Source: Ligula intestinalis
Taxonomy: Eukaryota; Platyhelminthes; Cestoda; Diphyllobothriidea; Diphyllobothriidae
Direction: 5' to 3'
NCBI GenBank assembly: GCA_036362985.1
Contig: JAYGXS010000001.1
Coordinates: forward strand, 52,059,061-52,123,060
Length of the DNA: 64,000 bases
Shown in pieces: positions 58,401-64,000 of the stretch. Each line of letters starts with the position of its first letter. Within the stretch, counting starts at the first letter, position 1. Under the pieces are notes generated by a model that saw nothing but the letters and a program-made list of their open reading frames with translations, searched no databases and was not told where the DNA came from. Both the position numbers and the translations under genes were made by a program.

Positions 58401-59696
58401 AGGTGCGCCACCTTTACAAAAGACTTCCCTCCCCCACCCGGATTCGGTGTCATGAACAAATCAAAGAGACCTGAGGCCGCGTCAGCTACCTCACCGGACC
58501 CCCTCGGAGGAGAGGCGCCATAGCAGTCACATTAAGAACGAGACATTGTAGCCTGACTATTAGCCCGCCAGTCGATTACGCCACCAAACGACAGTTTGAC
58601 CATCGATTCAAACGAGGTAATTTAGGGACGTTGACTTGCATATGAATTAGTTTTAAGTGATTGTAGACTTGTACAGAATCTACCACACTCTTTATTACCT
58701 CACCCAGCTTTGCCCGGTGTCAAAAAGACCGAAGATAGGATCGGGCGCAGGTGGCTGGCGCGACCGAAACCGCCCCTACGCGTGCCATCATACCCCCACT
58801 CCACACAAACGCACATACTGACCAAAGAAAGCATTGTCGTTTCCAGCACGCCTATTTTACCGTGTCCTCTAAGCCTATATGACACTAAGTTGTCTGTGGA
58901 TCTTTCCCACGTGGTTAATTGCGTATAACCACCTTAACAGCCAGCTTTCAGACTATCTCTAGCATGCTTTGGATAACTTTTCGACTTCTCTTTCTACTGC
59001 TTCATTGCAGATTGAACTGATGATGAACGAAATCAAATTTTCTTCATTTTATGAAACTGGACACTATACAGACTCCATCGATCTGGACACCTTTATAAAA
59101 TGTGAGAATTATTTTCAAGCTAAACTGCTTTCTCTCCAGCTGCTCAAATTATTGTTCTTCAGTATATAAATTTGGCTAGTTTCCGGTGAATTAAATATCG
59201 CCTATTGGGCCAAACTTGTTTGCCTATGTGATGCATAGTTTTCGCCTCTGACTGACTAAACTAAGCAAACCGAGAAAAAAAAGGCAAGGTCTGGGAGTTG
59301 ACTGCCAAAACGTTAGCCCATACTACTTCATCAATCCCAGGCGGTTACTTAGGTTTGCGTCACTAACTATGATTAGCATAGAGACTACAGAATCCCCAAA
59401 TAAAGCATCCCTCTTGTTAATTTTGAAACCTTTTCTATGGACAAATAATATAATCCGTCCTACATAACCCTGTCGCCTTCACTGTGTTATTTCTGTCTAA
59501 TTTTCAGTGTACATCAATCACCGTGACAGGCATGGCACTCTCCTGGATGATATAACACAGGCCTTCTCAGCAATAAAGGCCGCAAAACGGCCCTGCACGC
59601 CGCTTTGTCCCCATCGCAACATATGCCCAGATGTGCAGGGCAGAGAGGAACCGGTTATTGACAGGAACCATCTGCTAACCGTCATACAGACACTGG
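30904..59696 (+). CDS. CFAP251: CFAP251 (WDR66), WD-repeat and EF-hand ciliary protein, 16 exons
   Basis: Exons 30904-31442, 32489-32860, 35433-35604, 39747-39834, 42841-42990, 43394-43532, 44276-44331, 44473-44532, 46514-46593, 47921-48060, 48965-49138, 50751-50977, 56083-56376, 57396-57618, 59011-59101 and 59508-59696 join to 998 codons, all phases agreeing. The order follows vertebrate WDR66: variable N-terminus, two WD-repeat blades, then YYQEDFICIANSESKLKL, GLVLLPLDGDPYKT, the helical PFVMRAIGFFPTDEQ and an EF-hand-like C-terminus. In the family this protein belongs to the calmodulin- and spoke-associated complex at the base of radial spoke 3 in motile axonemes; its loss causes sperm flagellum defects in mammals. 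In a flatworm it would serve flame cells, sperm or ciliated larvae (inference). The start codon exon and terminal exon are unresolved. Introns are up to 5.1 kb and filled with transposons. Confidence 0.9.
32489..32860 (+). CDS. CFAP251: CFAP251 exon b
   Basis: Acceptor TCTGCCAAG; 124 codons with KRWLVTGDAGPDSAVILWD, LTPDARYLATLS and FAIWDWTTG, two clear WD repeats, ending VIFYDW at GTAAGC. Phase 0 at both sides. The best conserved exon of the gene. Confidence 0.95.
34204..34399. mobile_element. Foldback MITE with ~65-bp arms
   Basis: Left arm 34204-34271 and right arm 34332-34399 are inverted copies (GGTCACCGACCGCTA, CCTGTCC(C/T)GCTCTGCC, GTCTCA(C/T)TTCTC), with a GC-rich 60-base spacer of CAGCAG and GGCGGC steps. 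It lies in intron b-c of CFAP251. Confidence 0.75.
34430..34565 (+). mobile_element. tRNA-derived SINE with hammerhead-like tail, copy 1
   Basis: The tRNA-like head has GGCAATGGTTACGAC (A box) and GAGTTTGAGCGTCGAATGG (B box), the same as in the copy at 59978. The tail has GACTGGCTGTCTG, GGCTAATAAGCC, GAAATAGCCATTAC. The ribozyme core CTGATGA is mutated to CTGTCTG, so this copy should be inactive. Confidence 0.65.
34768..34839. repeat. 36-bp tandem duplication
   Basis: Two head-to-tail 36-base units beginning GTACTGGCAGTAA and ending AAGTATGAGCAT, differing at a few positions. In an intron; function not apparent. Confidence 0.8.
34925..35110 (+). repeat. Dispersed repeat family R1, copy 1
   Basis: Shares GGTGAC(C/T)TA(T/C)GCGTGGATT and TAATGATAG blocks and the following CTCCTATCTC region with copies at 37255, 58480 and 61245 (plus) and 47290 (minus). 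No coding capacity and no recognised superfamily. Confidence 0.55.
35433..35604 (+). CDS. CFAP251: CFAP251 exon c
   Basis: Acceptor TTTGATGCAG; carries NETFKQNVGKFSNSTY and GILIVWQTSHRPRK, a WD repeat. Ends one base into a codon before GTATGT. Confidence 0.9.
35605..37254. other. Intron c-d of CFAP251, first part
   Basis: No exon or coding frame of note. A GC-rich stretch at 36940-37100 with a GCAGATGTTT/AAACATCT hairpin stands out from the AT-rich surroundings but was not identified. Confidence 0.4.
37255..37400 (+). repeat. Dispersed repeat family R1, copy 2
   Basis: GGTCACTTATGCTTGATTTA, then AATGATAGTA and CAGTATCTACCGCAATCTC match the copy at 58600-58700. The region 37400-38690 after it is G/T-rich and unassigned. 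Confidence 0.5.
38690..38880 (+). repeat. PLE-type terminal repeat, copy C (truncated)
   Basis: From AGTGGTGGACCA to AGCCCGAAACAG it matches 6620-6725 and the inverse of 3400-3500. It carries the best-preserved hammerhead-like motif of the family. Confidence 0.65.
38784..38844 (+). ncRNA. Hammerhead ribozyme-like motif, near-canonical
   Basis: Type I layout. The 5' stem I strand is GGGTTATGCTTGG; the core CTGATGA is at 38797-38803; stem II is AGGC TAATAA GCCC; GAAA is at 38818-38821; stem III is ACAG, TT, CTAT; the cleavage-site base is A38831; the 3' stem I strand TCAAG pairs with CTTGG and CCC with GGG across an internal loop. All invariant core bases are present. Defects: an A-C pair at the base of stem II and one mismatch in stem III. 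It lies on the sense strand of CFAP251 intron c-d. Confidence 0.7.
38887..39260. mobile_element. Mariner-like non-autonomous element (374 bp)
   Basis: Ends are CAGGGTGTCCCAAAAAATGT and, inverted, CAGGGCGTCCCAAAAAATGT, continuing to about 32 bp of inverted repeat with few mismatches, and both sides are flanked by TA in TATATA runs. The CAGGGTGTCCC start is typical of many animal mariner elements. No transposase frame. It lies in CFAP251 intron c-d. Confidence 0.85.
39275..39493 (+). mobile_element. SINE-type repeat with hammerhead-like tail, copy 2
   Basis: The tail from 39424 matches the SINE copies at 34510 and (inverse) 51800, ending TTTGCTTTGTCGGATCC. The head (39275-39420) is less tRNA-like than the others and may be a different or rearranged head. 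Confidence 0.6.
39426..39470 (+). ncRNA. Hammerhead-like motif in SINE copy 2
   Basis: Stem I strand GACTGG; core CTGATGA at 39432-39438; stem II TGGC TAATAA GCCA (four perfect pairs); then AAAA where GAAA is expected; stem III ATGGCCAT; U-type cleavage base 39464; 3' stem I strand GCGGTC. The G12-to-A change should disable cleavage. Confidence 0.6.
39747..39834 (+). CDS. CFAP251: CFAP251 exon d (88-bp small exon)
   Basis: Found by matching the gap between exons c and e. Acceptor CTTCTTTTTTTCTAG; reads AVKLVPIHKTAITFL, which fits the family's KPCKLVHLQKKSITVL segment; donor GTAGGT. Two bases in, two bases out, exactly as the neighbours require. Confidence 0.8.
40985..41790 (-). pseudogene. 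Penelope-like element: RT C-terminus, linker and GIY-YIG, antisense in a CFAP251 intron
   Basis: Minus-strand frames read FTKWHEKDNTLSFLDVLL and TTWKGQYMHFLSF (end of RT), RFLKKVFLGNGYPEKFI (linker), RTYPASKLLYISTT, MHATSNCV, a TAA replacing the expected Tyr, then CSCGCKYIGRTQRQLARRSA (GIY-YIG second half with a conserved R). One frameshift and one stop. The same lineage appears at 61750-62560. Confidence 0.8.
41991..42840. other. Intron d-e, remainder
   Basis: No exon found. Around 42420-42500 one frame reads LPREVVGQLARQVRDLNRRL, a short coiled-coil-like stretch that may be the start of an unrecognised retroelement ORF; stops flank it. Confidence 0.3.
42841..42990 (+). CDS. CFAP251: CFAP251 exon e
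   Basis: Acceptor CATTTTTTCAG; reads VSIVTGDAEGRIRFSD and ARFGEIRSVSFADHG, a WD repeat. Donor GTAAGT, ends two bases into a glycine codon. Confidence 0.9.
43394..43532 (+). CDS. CFAP251: CFAP251 exon f
   Basis: Reads YPEDATIPREKFVVEDFVVS and ends VVK at GTGCGT, phase 0. The acceptor is either CTTCCTGGAAG (43394, chosen for its pyrimidine tract) or CTAACACAAG (43421); both keep the frame. Confidence 0.75.
44276..44331 (+). CDS. CFAP251: CFAP251 exon g (56 bp)
   Basis: Acceptor GATATTACAG; reads REEYSIVNAVATHPK, start of a WD repeat; donor GTAAGT. The leucine codon is completed by the next exon. Confidence 0.85.
44473..44532 (+). CDS. CFAP251: CFAP251 exon h (60 bp)
   Basis: Acceptor CTTTCTCTCTAG; reads DLVTVAGYCGMVKTWNYKS, the end of the WD repeat begun in exon g; donor GTAAGC. 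Confidence 0.85.
46514..46593 (+). CDS. CFAP251: CFAP251 exon i (80 bp)
   Basis: Acceptor ATTCTTTACAG; reads TRIFEKGTEFESCAYDPNGQ, matching the family's RVFEKGxxxxSLxYNPEG; donor GTAAGA. Confidence 0.9.
47290..47440 (-). repeat. Dispersed repeat family R1, copy 3
   Basis: TTGGTCGCGCCAGCCGCCTG and GTGGGGTAGATTC...CAAGTCTTC match the inverse of 58760-58660. It lies in CFAP251 intron i-j. Confidence 0.55.
47640..47690 (+). repeat. tRNA-like SINE head (truncated)
   Basis: GGGCCCCTCGTAGCTCAGGC with the A-box pattern TAGCTCAGGCGCTTAAAGCG; no B box follows. It resembles the heads at 54372 and 54500 (minus). Confidence 0.4.
47921..48060 (+). CDS. CFAP251: CFAP251 exon j
   Basis: Acceptor TTTTTGCCTTTTAG; reads AVGCTSGRVMMLDGIDL and VVTQLAFSHNSEYFAYV, a WD repeat; donor GTAAGT, phase 0. 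Confidence 0.92.
48965..49138 (+). CDS. CFAP251: CFAP251 exon k
   Basis: Acceptor TCTCCCAACTCAG; reads IWQYVGRYRAHSRPIVDIMF and PRLLTLGEDRIL; donor GTAAGA, phase 0. Confidence 0.92.
50751..50977 (+). CDS. CFAP251: CFAP251 exon l
   Basis: Acceptor TCTTCCCTTTCAG; begins VEYDLPNS and carries GRYYQEDFICIANSESKLKL and MCRKTVLAPL. Ends two bases into a codon at a GTTGGC donor, a weak match to consensus but the only one in phase. Confidence 0.88.
51744..51893 (-). mobile_element. tRNA-derived SINE with hammerhead-like tail, copy 3 (best preserved head)
   Basis: Minus strand: GAGCCCGTGGTGCAATGGTA (A box TGGTGCAATGG) and CCCGGGTTCGAATCCCGTG (perfect B box GGTTCGAATCC), then the hammerhead-like segment and a tail ending TTTGCTTTGTCGAATCC. 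RNA polymerase III transcription is therefore plausible. It lies in CFAP251 intron l-m, antisense to the gene. Confidence 0.8.
51760..51804 (-). ncRNA. Hammerhead-like motif in SINE copy 3
   Basis: Minus strand: stem I GAATTG, core CTGATGA, stem II CAGC TAATAA GCCA (only two firm pairs), GAAA intact, stem III ATGACCAT, cleavage base T, 3' strand CCGTTC. Both conserved boxes are intact. Compared with the copy at 39426, the third stem I pair is A-T instead of C-G. Confidence 0.65.
53345..53425 (-). repeat. tRNA-like SINE head
   Basis: Minus strand: CATAGGTAAAATGGC (A-box-like) and ACGGTTCGAATCCCACC (B box). The anticodon arm is not well formed; read as a tRNA-derived repeat, not a gene. Confidence 0.5.
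53519..53580 (+). ncRNA. Hammerhead-like motif, separate variant
   Basis: Core CTGAAGA (53530-53536, fits CTGANGA), stem II GAATCCG/CGGACTTC with one bulge closed by CAA, GAAA at 53556-53559, a short CGT/ACG stem III with extra bases, and stem I AGTATGT paired with ACATATT. The stem III closing pair is irregular, so activity is uncertain. Confidence 0.45.
54372..54462 (-). repeat. tRNA-like SINE head, GGGCCTCATAGC type
   Basis: Minus strand: GGGCCTCATAGCACAGGTGG (A box) and TTGGGTTTGAATCTCACC (B box), with acceptor-like ends GGGCCTC/GAGGTC. No clean anticodon loop, so a SINE head rather than a tRNA gene. Confidence 0.5.
54500..54572 (-). repeat. tRNA-like SINE head, second copy
   Basis: Minus strand: GGGGCCTCGTAGCTCAAGTG (A box) and a damaged B box (CTTGGATCCTAATC). 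It lies next to the previous head in the same orientation, so the two may be a dimeric SINE or two insertions. Confidence 0.45.
55436..55600 (+). repeat. Degenerate interstitial telomere-like repeat
   Basis: A run of imperfect TTAGGG-type units (GTTAGGGTTACG, GGTTAGGTATAAGG, GGTTAGGGTCAGG, TTAAGGGTTAGG, TTTAGGGTAGAG, CTAGGGTTAAG) over about 160 bases. TTAGGG is the flatworm telomere unit. It lies in CFAP251 intron l-m. Confidence 0.75.
56083..56376 (+). CDS. CFAP251: CFAP251 exon m
   Basis: Acceptor ATTACCTTTCAG; reads IIALPEKE, a serine/proline insert, LGLVLLPLDGDPYKTVNVIA, GLAVSRDGRIAFTTGGPDNS and HMWKID, the last WD blades; donor GTACGT. Confidence 0.93.
57396..57618 (+). CDS. CFAP251: CFAP251 exon n
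   Basis: Acceptor TCTTCTTTTTAAAG; reads VLIAQSGLYSDEMVPFYNML, then LNDLKDYFYLALLRQQGL and EIPFVMRAIGFFPTDEQ, the helical linker before the EF-hand part; donor GTTAGA, phase 0. The acceptor at 57411 would be out of phase. Confidence 0.92.
58480..58765 (+). repeat. Dispersed repeat family R1, copy 4
   Basis: Blocks GACAGTTTGACCATCGATTC, GTTGACTTGCATATGAATTA, GATTGTAGACTTGT and GTGTCAAAAAGACCG match 61265-61450. The left part (GGCCGCGTCAGCTACCTCAC) also resembles 45015-45040. It lies in CFAP251 intron n-o. Confidence 0.6.
59011..59101 (+). CDS. CFAP251: CFAP251 exon o
   Basis: Acceptor CTTCATTGCAG; reads IELMMNEIKFSSFYETG and SIDLDTFIK, an EF-hand-like helix; donor GTGAGA. Confidence 0.92.
59508..59696 (+). 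CDS. CFAP251: CFAP251 exon p (last one secure)
   Basis: Acceptor CTAATTTTCAG; reads LYINHRDRHGTLLDDITQAF and VIDRNHLLTVIQTL, the second EF-hand-like unit. It leaves one base at a GTAGAT donor, so at least one more exon follows. Confidence 0.9.
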
Positions 59697-59977
59697 GTAG
59701 ATAGCAAATTTTCGACCACTAAAGTTTTCTGCGAGATTTATCCTCCTGGAGGGGTTGAAGTTCCTTGTATAAGTAGGATGTCAACAAACACAGAAAATGT
59801 TACTTGCAGTGGGGGGACAAGAATTTCCCTTAAAAAAAGAGTAAACTTACGCCACTAATACGAGTTGTACGCAATGGCAAATTTTATGGGGAATTAACAT
59901 TTGGTTCAAGAATATGAACATTTGTAGATGGGCGCTCACCGATCGGTTATGGGACTTGCTTGTCCCGACAATTCAAT

Positions 59978-60150
59978 GAGCCCGTGGCTCAATGGTTAGA
60001 GGTTTGGACCTTCAACCGACAGGTTGCTGCTTTGAGCCTCGAATGGTGCAACACCTGAGGTTGGATATGGCTGACTGATGACAGATAACAACCCAGAAAG
60101 GGCCATTCCAGTTTATCTCGTCTTTTTTGGTAATTGTCTTTGGCCCATTA
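59978..60150 (+). mobile_element. tRNA-derived SINE with hammerhead-like tail, copy 4
   Basis: GAGCCCGTGGCTCAATGGTT (A box), TGCTTTGAGCCTCGAATGG (B box), then CTGATGACAG, an altered stem II and CAGAAAGGGCCATTCC. The head is close to copies 1 and 3; the ribozyme part is partly decayed, with GAAAG in place of GAAAT. Confidence 0.65.
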
Positions 60151-60656
60151 TGCTAGTACCTGTACCCCTGCTGATGGAGCTTAAGAGTGAGCTTCAAGAC
60201 AGTACGGGACGAGTGAGTCCTTTAACCGATCGATTAGACCTTATCTACCAACAGCGACTTTGAATAACAACCATAAAACGGGATAACCATGATTGTTTGG
60301 AAAAATAAAAGGTGAACTTATCTCACTGATTCGAGATTTATGCAAAAGCTAACTTCATAGGAACGTCCCATTAGTTGCAAATAACATCAAGATTTATCGG
60401 TGCACTTATCTCCAATCAATTCTTGAATGGATTTTCTAGGAGCCATTCAGCTTTTGCCTAATTTTAGAGAAACAATACATAAGGTGAACTATGTGCAATC
60501 AATCGGAACTGTGGTGAAATTTAGGCACTTCATTTCCATTCCTGGACAAGTTATGTAAACTGTTTCCCGTTAGTTCGTCAATGAAAACAATTTCGTGCAT
60601 AATGCAGGTGTTAGGCTTGCCTCCAATCAAAATTTGTTAAAATCAATCAGGAACAG

Positions 60657-60823
60657 GAGATAAGTTGCACGAATTTATCGAAGAGGGTACTGACTGCGAC
60701 GGTTGTGTCTCAGTTTTGAAGGGACTCTCTGAAAAGTCTCGCTCCGGGTTCAGAAAAGACAAAATTAAACAACAGTGGTTTATTCTGCCTTACTGCTCAC
60801 TCATTAAGTTAATGGCAAACTAA
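60657..60823 (+). CDS. Candidate terminal exon of CFAP251
   Basis: After an AACAG acceptor, a 54-codon frame in the required phase starts GDKLHEFIEEGTDCDG and ends at TAA (60821-60823). Its start resembles the acidic GExxTEEE that follows in vertebrates. The acceptor's pyrimidine tract is poor and a 54-codon run could be chance. Confidence 0.25.
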
Positions 60824-61244
60824 ACAGCTAAGGACAATAATGCCAACATAAATTAAAACTGAACTAACTTCAGTTAATTTCGGCTACTCAATAATTTTGC
60901 AATTAAAATTCGTGCACAAAATCTGGATCAGCACGTGGTTTTCCACAGTAGGTGTTTCAATTCTTCTTGTTTAACCTCCGAATGATTGACGTAAGTAACC
61001 ATATCATTATGGATTTTGGTTAATCAACTAATTGGTGACTTGAGTCAGACTTTGTTCAGGCCAATTTTTTGAAGAAGAGAACCATGTATGCATAATCGCA
61101 AAGTGAATGCACTTATCAGGACTACTGTGCTGTTTAACGGTATCGGTGATTTTCGCAAAACAGAATTCTGGACAACGGGTTTGAGATTATAACACGCATT
61201 TTCGCGGACAAGGGGAGGACTAGCTGATTGGGAGCTCGAGCAGG
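60824..61244. other. AT-rich spacer after CFAP251
   Basis: No coding frame, repeat or RNA gene recognised. Confidence 0.3.
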
Positions 61245-61470
61245 CAACTAAGCGTAGGCAGTAAGTGACAGTTTGATCATCGATTCCGACGATGTCCCTC
61301 AGTGTATTACGTCGGGGTGGTGCAGGTGACTTACGCGTGGATTCCTTTTAAATGATAGTAGACTTGTGTTTTATTTGCCGCATTCCCTTTTTCCTCGCCC
61401 GGTCGAGTCCGGTATCGAGACAGAGTCAAAAAGACAGGAGGCGAGATCGACCGCAGGCGGCCGAAGCCGC
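61245..61470 (+). repeat. Dispersed repeat family R1, copy 5
   Basis: GACAGTTTGATCATCGATTC, GGTGACTTACGCGTGGATTC, GATAGTAGACTTGT and GAGTCAAAAAGAC match the copy at 58590-58740. Confidence 0.6.
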
Positions 61471-61749
61471 AACGTTTGATTCAGATCCAACTGAATATGA
61501 GTGTCATAAAGGCCACGGGTGGTTGATGCCTGTGCTTGCGCCTACGCGTGTCACCGAGGCTTATAGAACCGGCAACGGGGATTCCAGGTCACACAGCCTG
61601 GGCCTCCGGGCAACAAACCGATCATACACCGCCTGTTCGCAACCTACTCTTGACCAGGATTATAGCACAACAAGACGATAAGCACTGGACTACGAGATAC
61701 CGATGCTGGCGGTTACTCATCAAATTAGGAGATGCCGGCAGGCTGAGGG

Positions 61750-62560
61750 CTTCTAAAAGAGAGGTTGATTGAACGGCGGAGACCTGTTCAGCTGGGGAAA
61801 GAAGCTTCAGGGCTTGTCGATAACTTTTTATTCGGCGCTCGGTATTTCACAAAAATACCTGGAGAGGGCAATACCTACACTTTACGAGTTTTGTGCCAAT
61901 ACAATGGAGACAAAATGTGGTGTACACTCTTTTTTAAAGAGCGAGGAATATTTACTATAGTGAGACTTTTCCTGCAGGGCCTTCCCTCATCAAAACAGCC
62001 GTACTTATCCTACGAGTTTCATCCAAAAGTACAGCAATCCTTTACGGCCAAAATTGACGGATAAGTCGGTTCCGAAAAAGCTCGTCATTATACCCTTACC
62101 ATTTCGAATGTAGCCAAGCGATTGTTTTACTGTACCGTAGAAAGGACGTACAACGCAGCTGAACTTGTCTTCATCAGTTCTACTGAAAGCCTTACGGTAA
62201 AAGGGGCAAATGATGCCTTGCCATTGCACGCCACCCTAAATTGTATCTATGATTCCACTGCACTTGCTGATGCACGTACGTTGGGCGTACGCAAAGGCAA
62301 CTGGCAGCCAAAGCCCCTGAACACTTGCCTAATTGGCTTTTCAAGCAAGAAGTCAGAGTACGACTAACTTTGATTACTAAACCCCTGCTAGACCGTGGTC
62401 AATCAGTTGACCTCGAAACACCTTTCCCAGTACTTGTTCGAACACGAACAAATCGGACCCTGCGTTGCTTGGAAGCAGCCTACATACGGTGGGAGAAGCC
62501 CGACCTGTGCAAGCAGCTAGACCACGTGACAGTTAGTTTTAATCATGACTTGGTTTGCGC
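61750..62560 (+). pseudogene. Penelope-like element: linker and GIY-YIG, decayed
   Basis: Frames read VERTYNAAELVFISSTESL, LPLHATLNC, then RKGNWQPKP and NWLFKQEVRVRLTLITKPLL, homologous block by block to the PLE at 40985-41790 (RTYPASKLLYIST, LPMHATSNC, KWLLRAENQIPKSSITKPLV). The GIY-YIG core is scrambled by a frameshift. It is the 3' end of one PLE copy; 330 bases later another begins. Confidence 0.7.
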
Positions 62561-62989
62561 CAACTTCCTCTCCCCCTCCCTTTCGCCCTGTAGGCTGATT
62601 TAATGAAGTTTCCTTCAGTTTATCATTATTTACACAGAACTATGACCCCTACTGCTATACATTGACATTCTACGAAATTCTATCTGCTGTATGCTTTCGT
62701 CCGTCACCTGACTCACGCAACGACGGGATGCAGTTGAAAAGCCGTCGCAAAATTTGTTCAATTCAACAAATCCTGCTGTCTACGCTTGTTTTACATTCGT
62801 ATCGGAGAACCATTTCTTCAGAATTTTTATTCGCTGATTGACCCAAACTAAGGCCGGTCAAAAGAGACACAAATTTAAGCTACCATCTCGCATATATTGA
62901 AGATGGCAGATAAAGGTTTGTCACTAGTGGGCAAAATTAGTGCTGAATTAACTAATAGCTCAAATTCTGCAAATATTCCCATGGTTAAT

Positions 62990-64000
62990 ATTAGAAGTCA
63001 GTTTATGGCAAACACTAAGACCTGTAGGAACGACGATACCTAGAATGTATGGACTTCCGAAAATTCACAAACAGGGGCTACCTTTACGTCCTATCCTGGA
63101 TATGAGAAACTCCCCTTATCACACCATTGCTAAATGGCTGGTAGAAAAACTGAAACCTCTTGGAAGTTACATGTATCCTCGAAGCCTGAAATACACATTT
63201 TTATTTGTTAAAGGTATAAAGAATATGAATGTTGCAAGAAGTAAGATGCTCTCATTGGATGTATCCTCATTATTCACTGACGTACCCGTGGCAGAAACCA
63301 TCAACTACCTCTGCGACGTTATTCGGGACACGAACTACCAGATAGGTATGCCCGTGAAAACCCTCAAAGATCTCCTTACGCGCTGCACACAAGATGTCCA
63401 ATTTCTCTGCAATGGTCAGTTTTACAGATAGATAGATGGTGTGGCGATGGGCTCAACACTTGGACCGTTTCTTGCAAATGTCTTTATGGGCAAGATCTAG
63501 AAAACGCGTCTAGGGGACACCATAAATGACCTTGCATTCTACGGTCGAAATGTAGGTGATATCTTCTGTTTGACAGACTATAACGTTGACATTGACGCCT
63601 TGGTCGCGAAGTTTAACAGCGCTCACCCATCGCTCAAGTTTTCTGCTGAGACTAAAGTGGACGATGAAATTGCGTTCCTTGATGTCCTTCTGCGAAGGCA
63701 AGAGGATGGATCTATCCTACGCAGGGTTTTCCGAAAGAAAACCTGGACAGGACAATACACTATTTTCCACAGTTTTGTCCTCCTTAATATAAAACGAAAT
63801 CTGGTCCAGGGATTAGCAGCTACAATACGACAGATCTGTTCTCCTAAAACTGTCGAAGCAGAACTTCAACAGCTGCAGCATACACTAATTGAAAATAGAT
63901 ACCCGGAAAGGTTCATCCTCAGAAATATTGGTGAACGCGCCAAAAAGCCTGTCACCTTAACTGCAGAAAAGAAAGACGTGTTCATAAGACTGCCTTTCTT
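62990..64000 (+). pseudogene. Penelope-like element reverse transcriptase (runs off the window)
   Basis: One frame runs through the PLE RT: TLRPVGTTIPRMYGLPKIHK, LPLRPILDMRNSPYHTIAKW, LSLDVSSLFTDVPV (catalytic D), DGVAMGSTLGPFLANVF, then NVGD at 63549-63560 where YVDD is expected, KVDDEIAFLDVLLRR, TWTGQYTIFHSF, and the linker ENRYPERFILRNI. Two in-frame TAG stops (63429-63431, 63498-63500) interrupt it; there are no frameshifts. The endonuclease lies beyond the window. With the active-site loss it cannot be functional. Confidence 0.9.

Overview
The window reads as a flatworm (platyhelminth) nuclear genome, most likely a tapeworm of the diphyllobothriid type; the taxon is inferred. The reasons are two intron-split animal genes with GT/AG introns and metazoan codon use, very large introns, and a dense load of CR1-like LINEs, Ty3/gypsy elements, Penelope-like elements (PLEs), tRNA-derived SINEs and hammerhead-ribozyme-like repeats, as described in flatworms. 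No prokaryotic signatures, CRISPR arrays, rRNA genes or functional tRNA genes were seen.

Layout. 1-8.1 kb is repeats: a small mariner-like MITE, a 517-bp element with 60-bp inverted ends, a complete but decayed 2.8-kb Ty3/gypsy element (two LTRs, ATAAG target duplication) inserted in a PLE-type terminal repeat, and two oppositely oriented PLE endonuclease fragments. 8.5-11.45 kb (minus) is a complete four-exon SLC2-family sugar transporter gene (476 codons, all splice phases agree). 12.9-27.3 kb is a transposon graveyard: a broken EnSpm/CACTA-like transposase with a DUF4806-like companion, old LINE pieces, a Ty3/gypsy pol split by a nested LINE, and a nearly intact CR1-like LINE with one in-frame stop. 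27.3-30.9 kb is AT-rich non-coding DNA with foldback elements.

30.9-59.7 kb (plus) holds CFAP251 (WDR66), a WD-repeat and EF-hand protein of the ciliary calmodulin- and spoke-associated complex. I rebuilt 16 exons; every junction is in phase and the reading follows the family from the first WD repeats to the EF-hand region. The first exon with the start codon and the last exon are not settled. Its introns carry a mariner MITE, an antisense PLE, tRNA-like SINEs, a dispersed repeat with at least four copies here, and several sense-strand hammerhead-like motifs. 61.7-64 kb holds the 3' end of one PLE followed directly by the reverse transcriptase of another, running off the window.

The most interesting signal is that the 3' part of a tRNA-derived SINE and the terminal repeats of PLEs share the layout of a type I hammerhead ribozyme (CUGANGA, short stem II, GAAA, tiny stem III). 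Copies range from near-canonical to decayed, and one stem I base pair differs in a compensatory way between two SINE copies.
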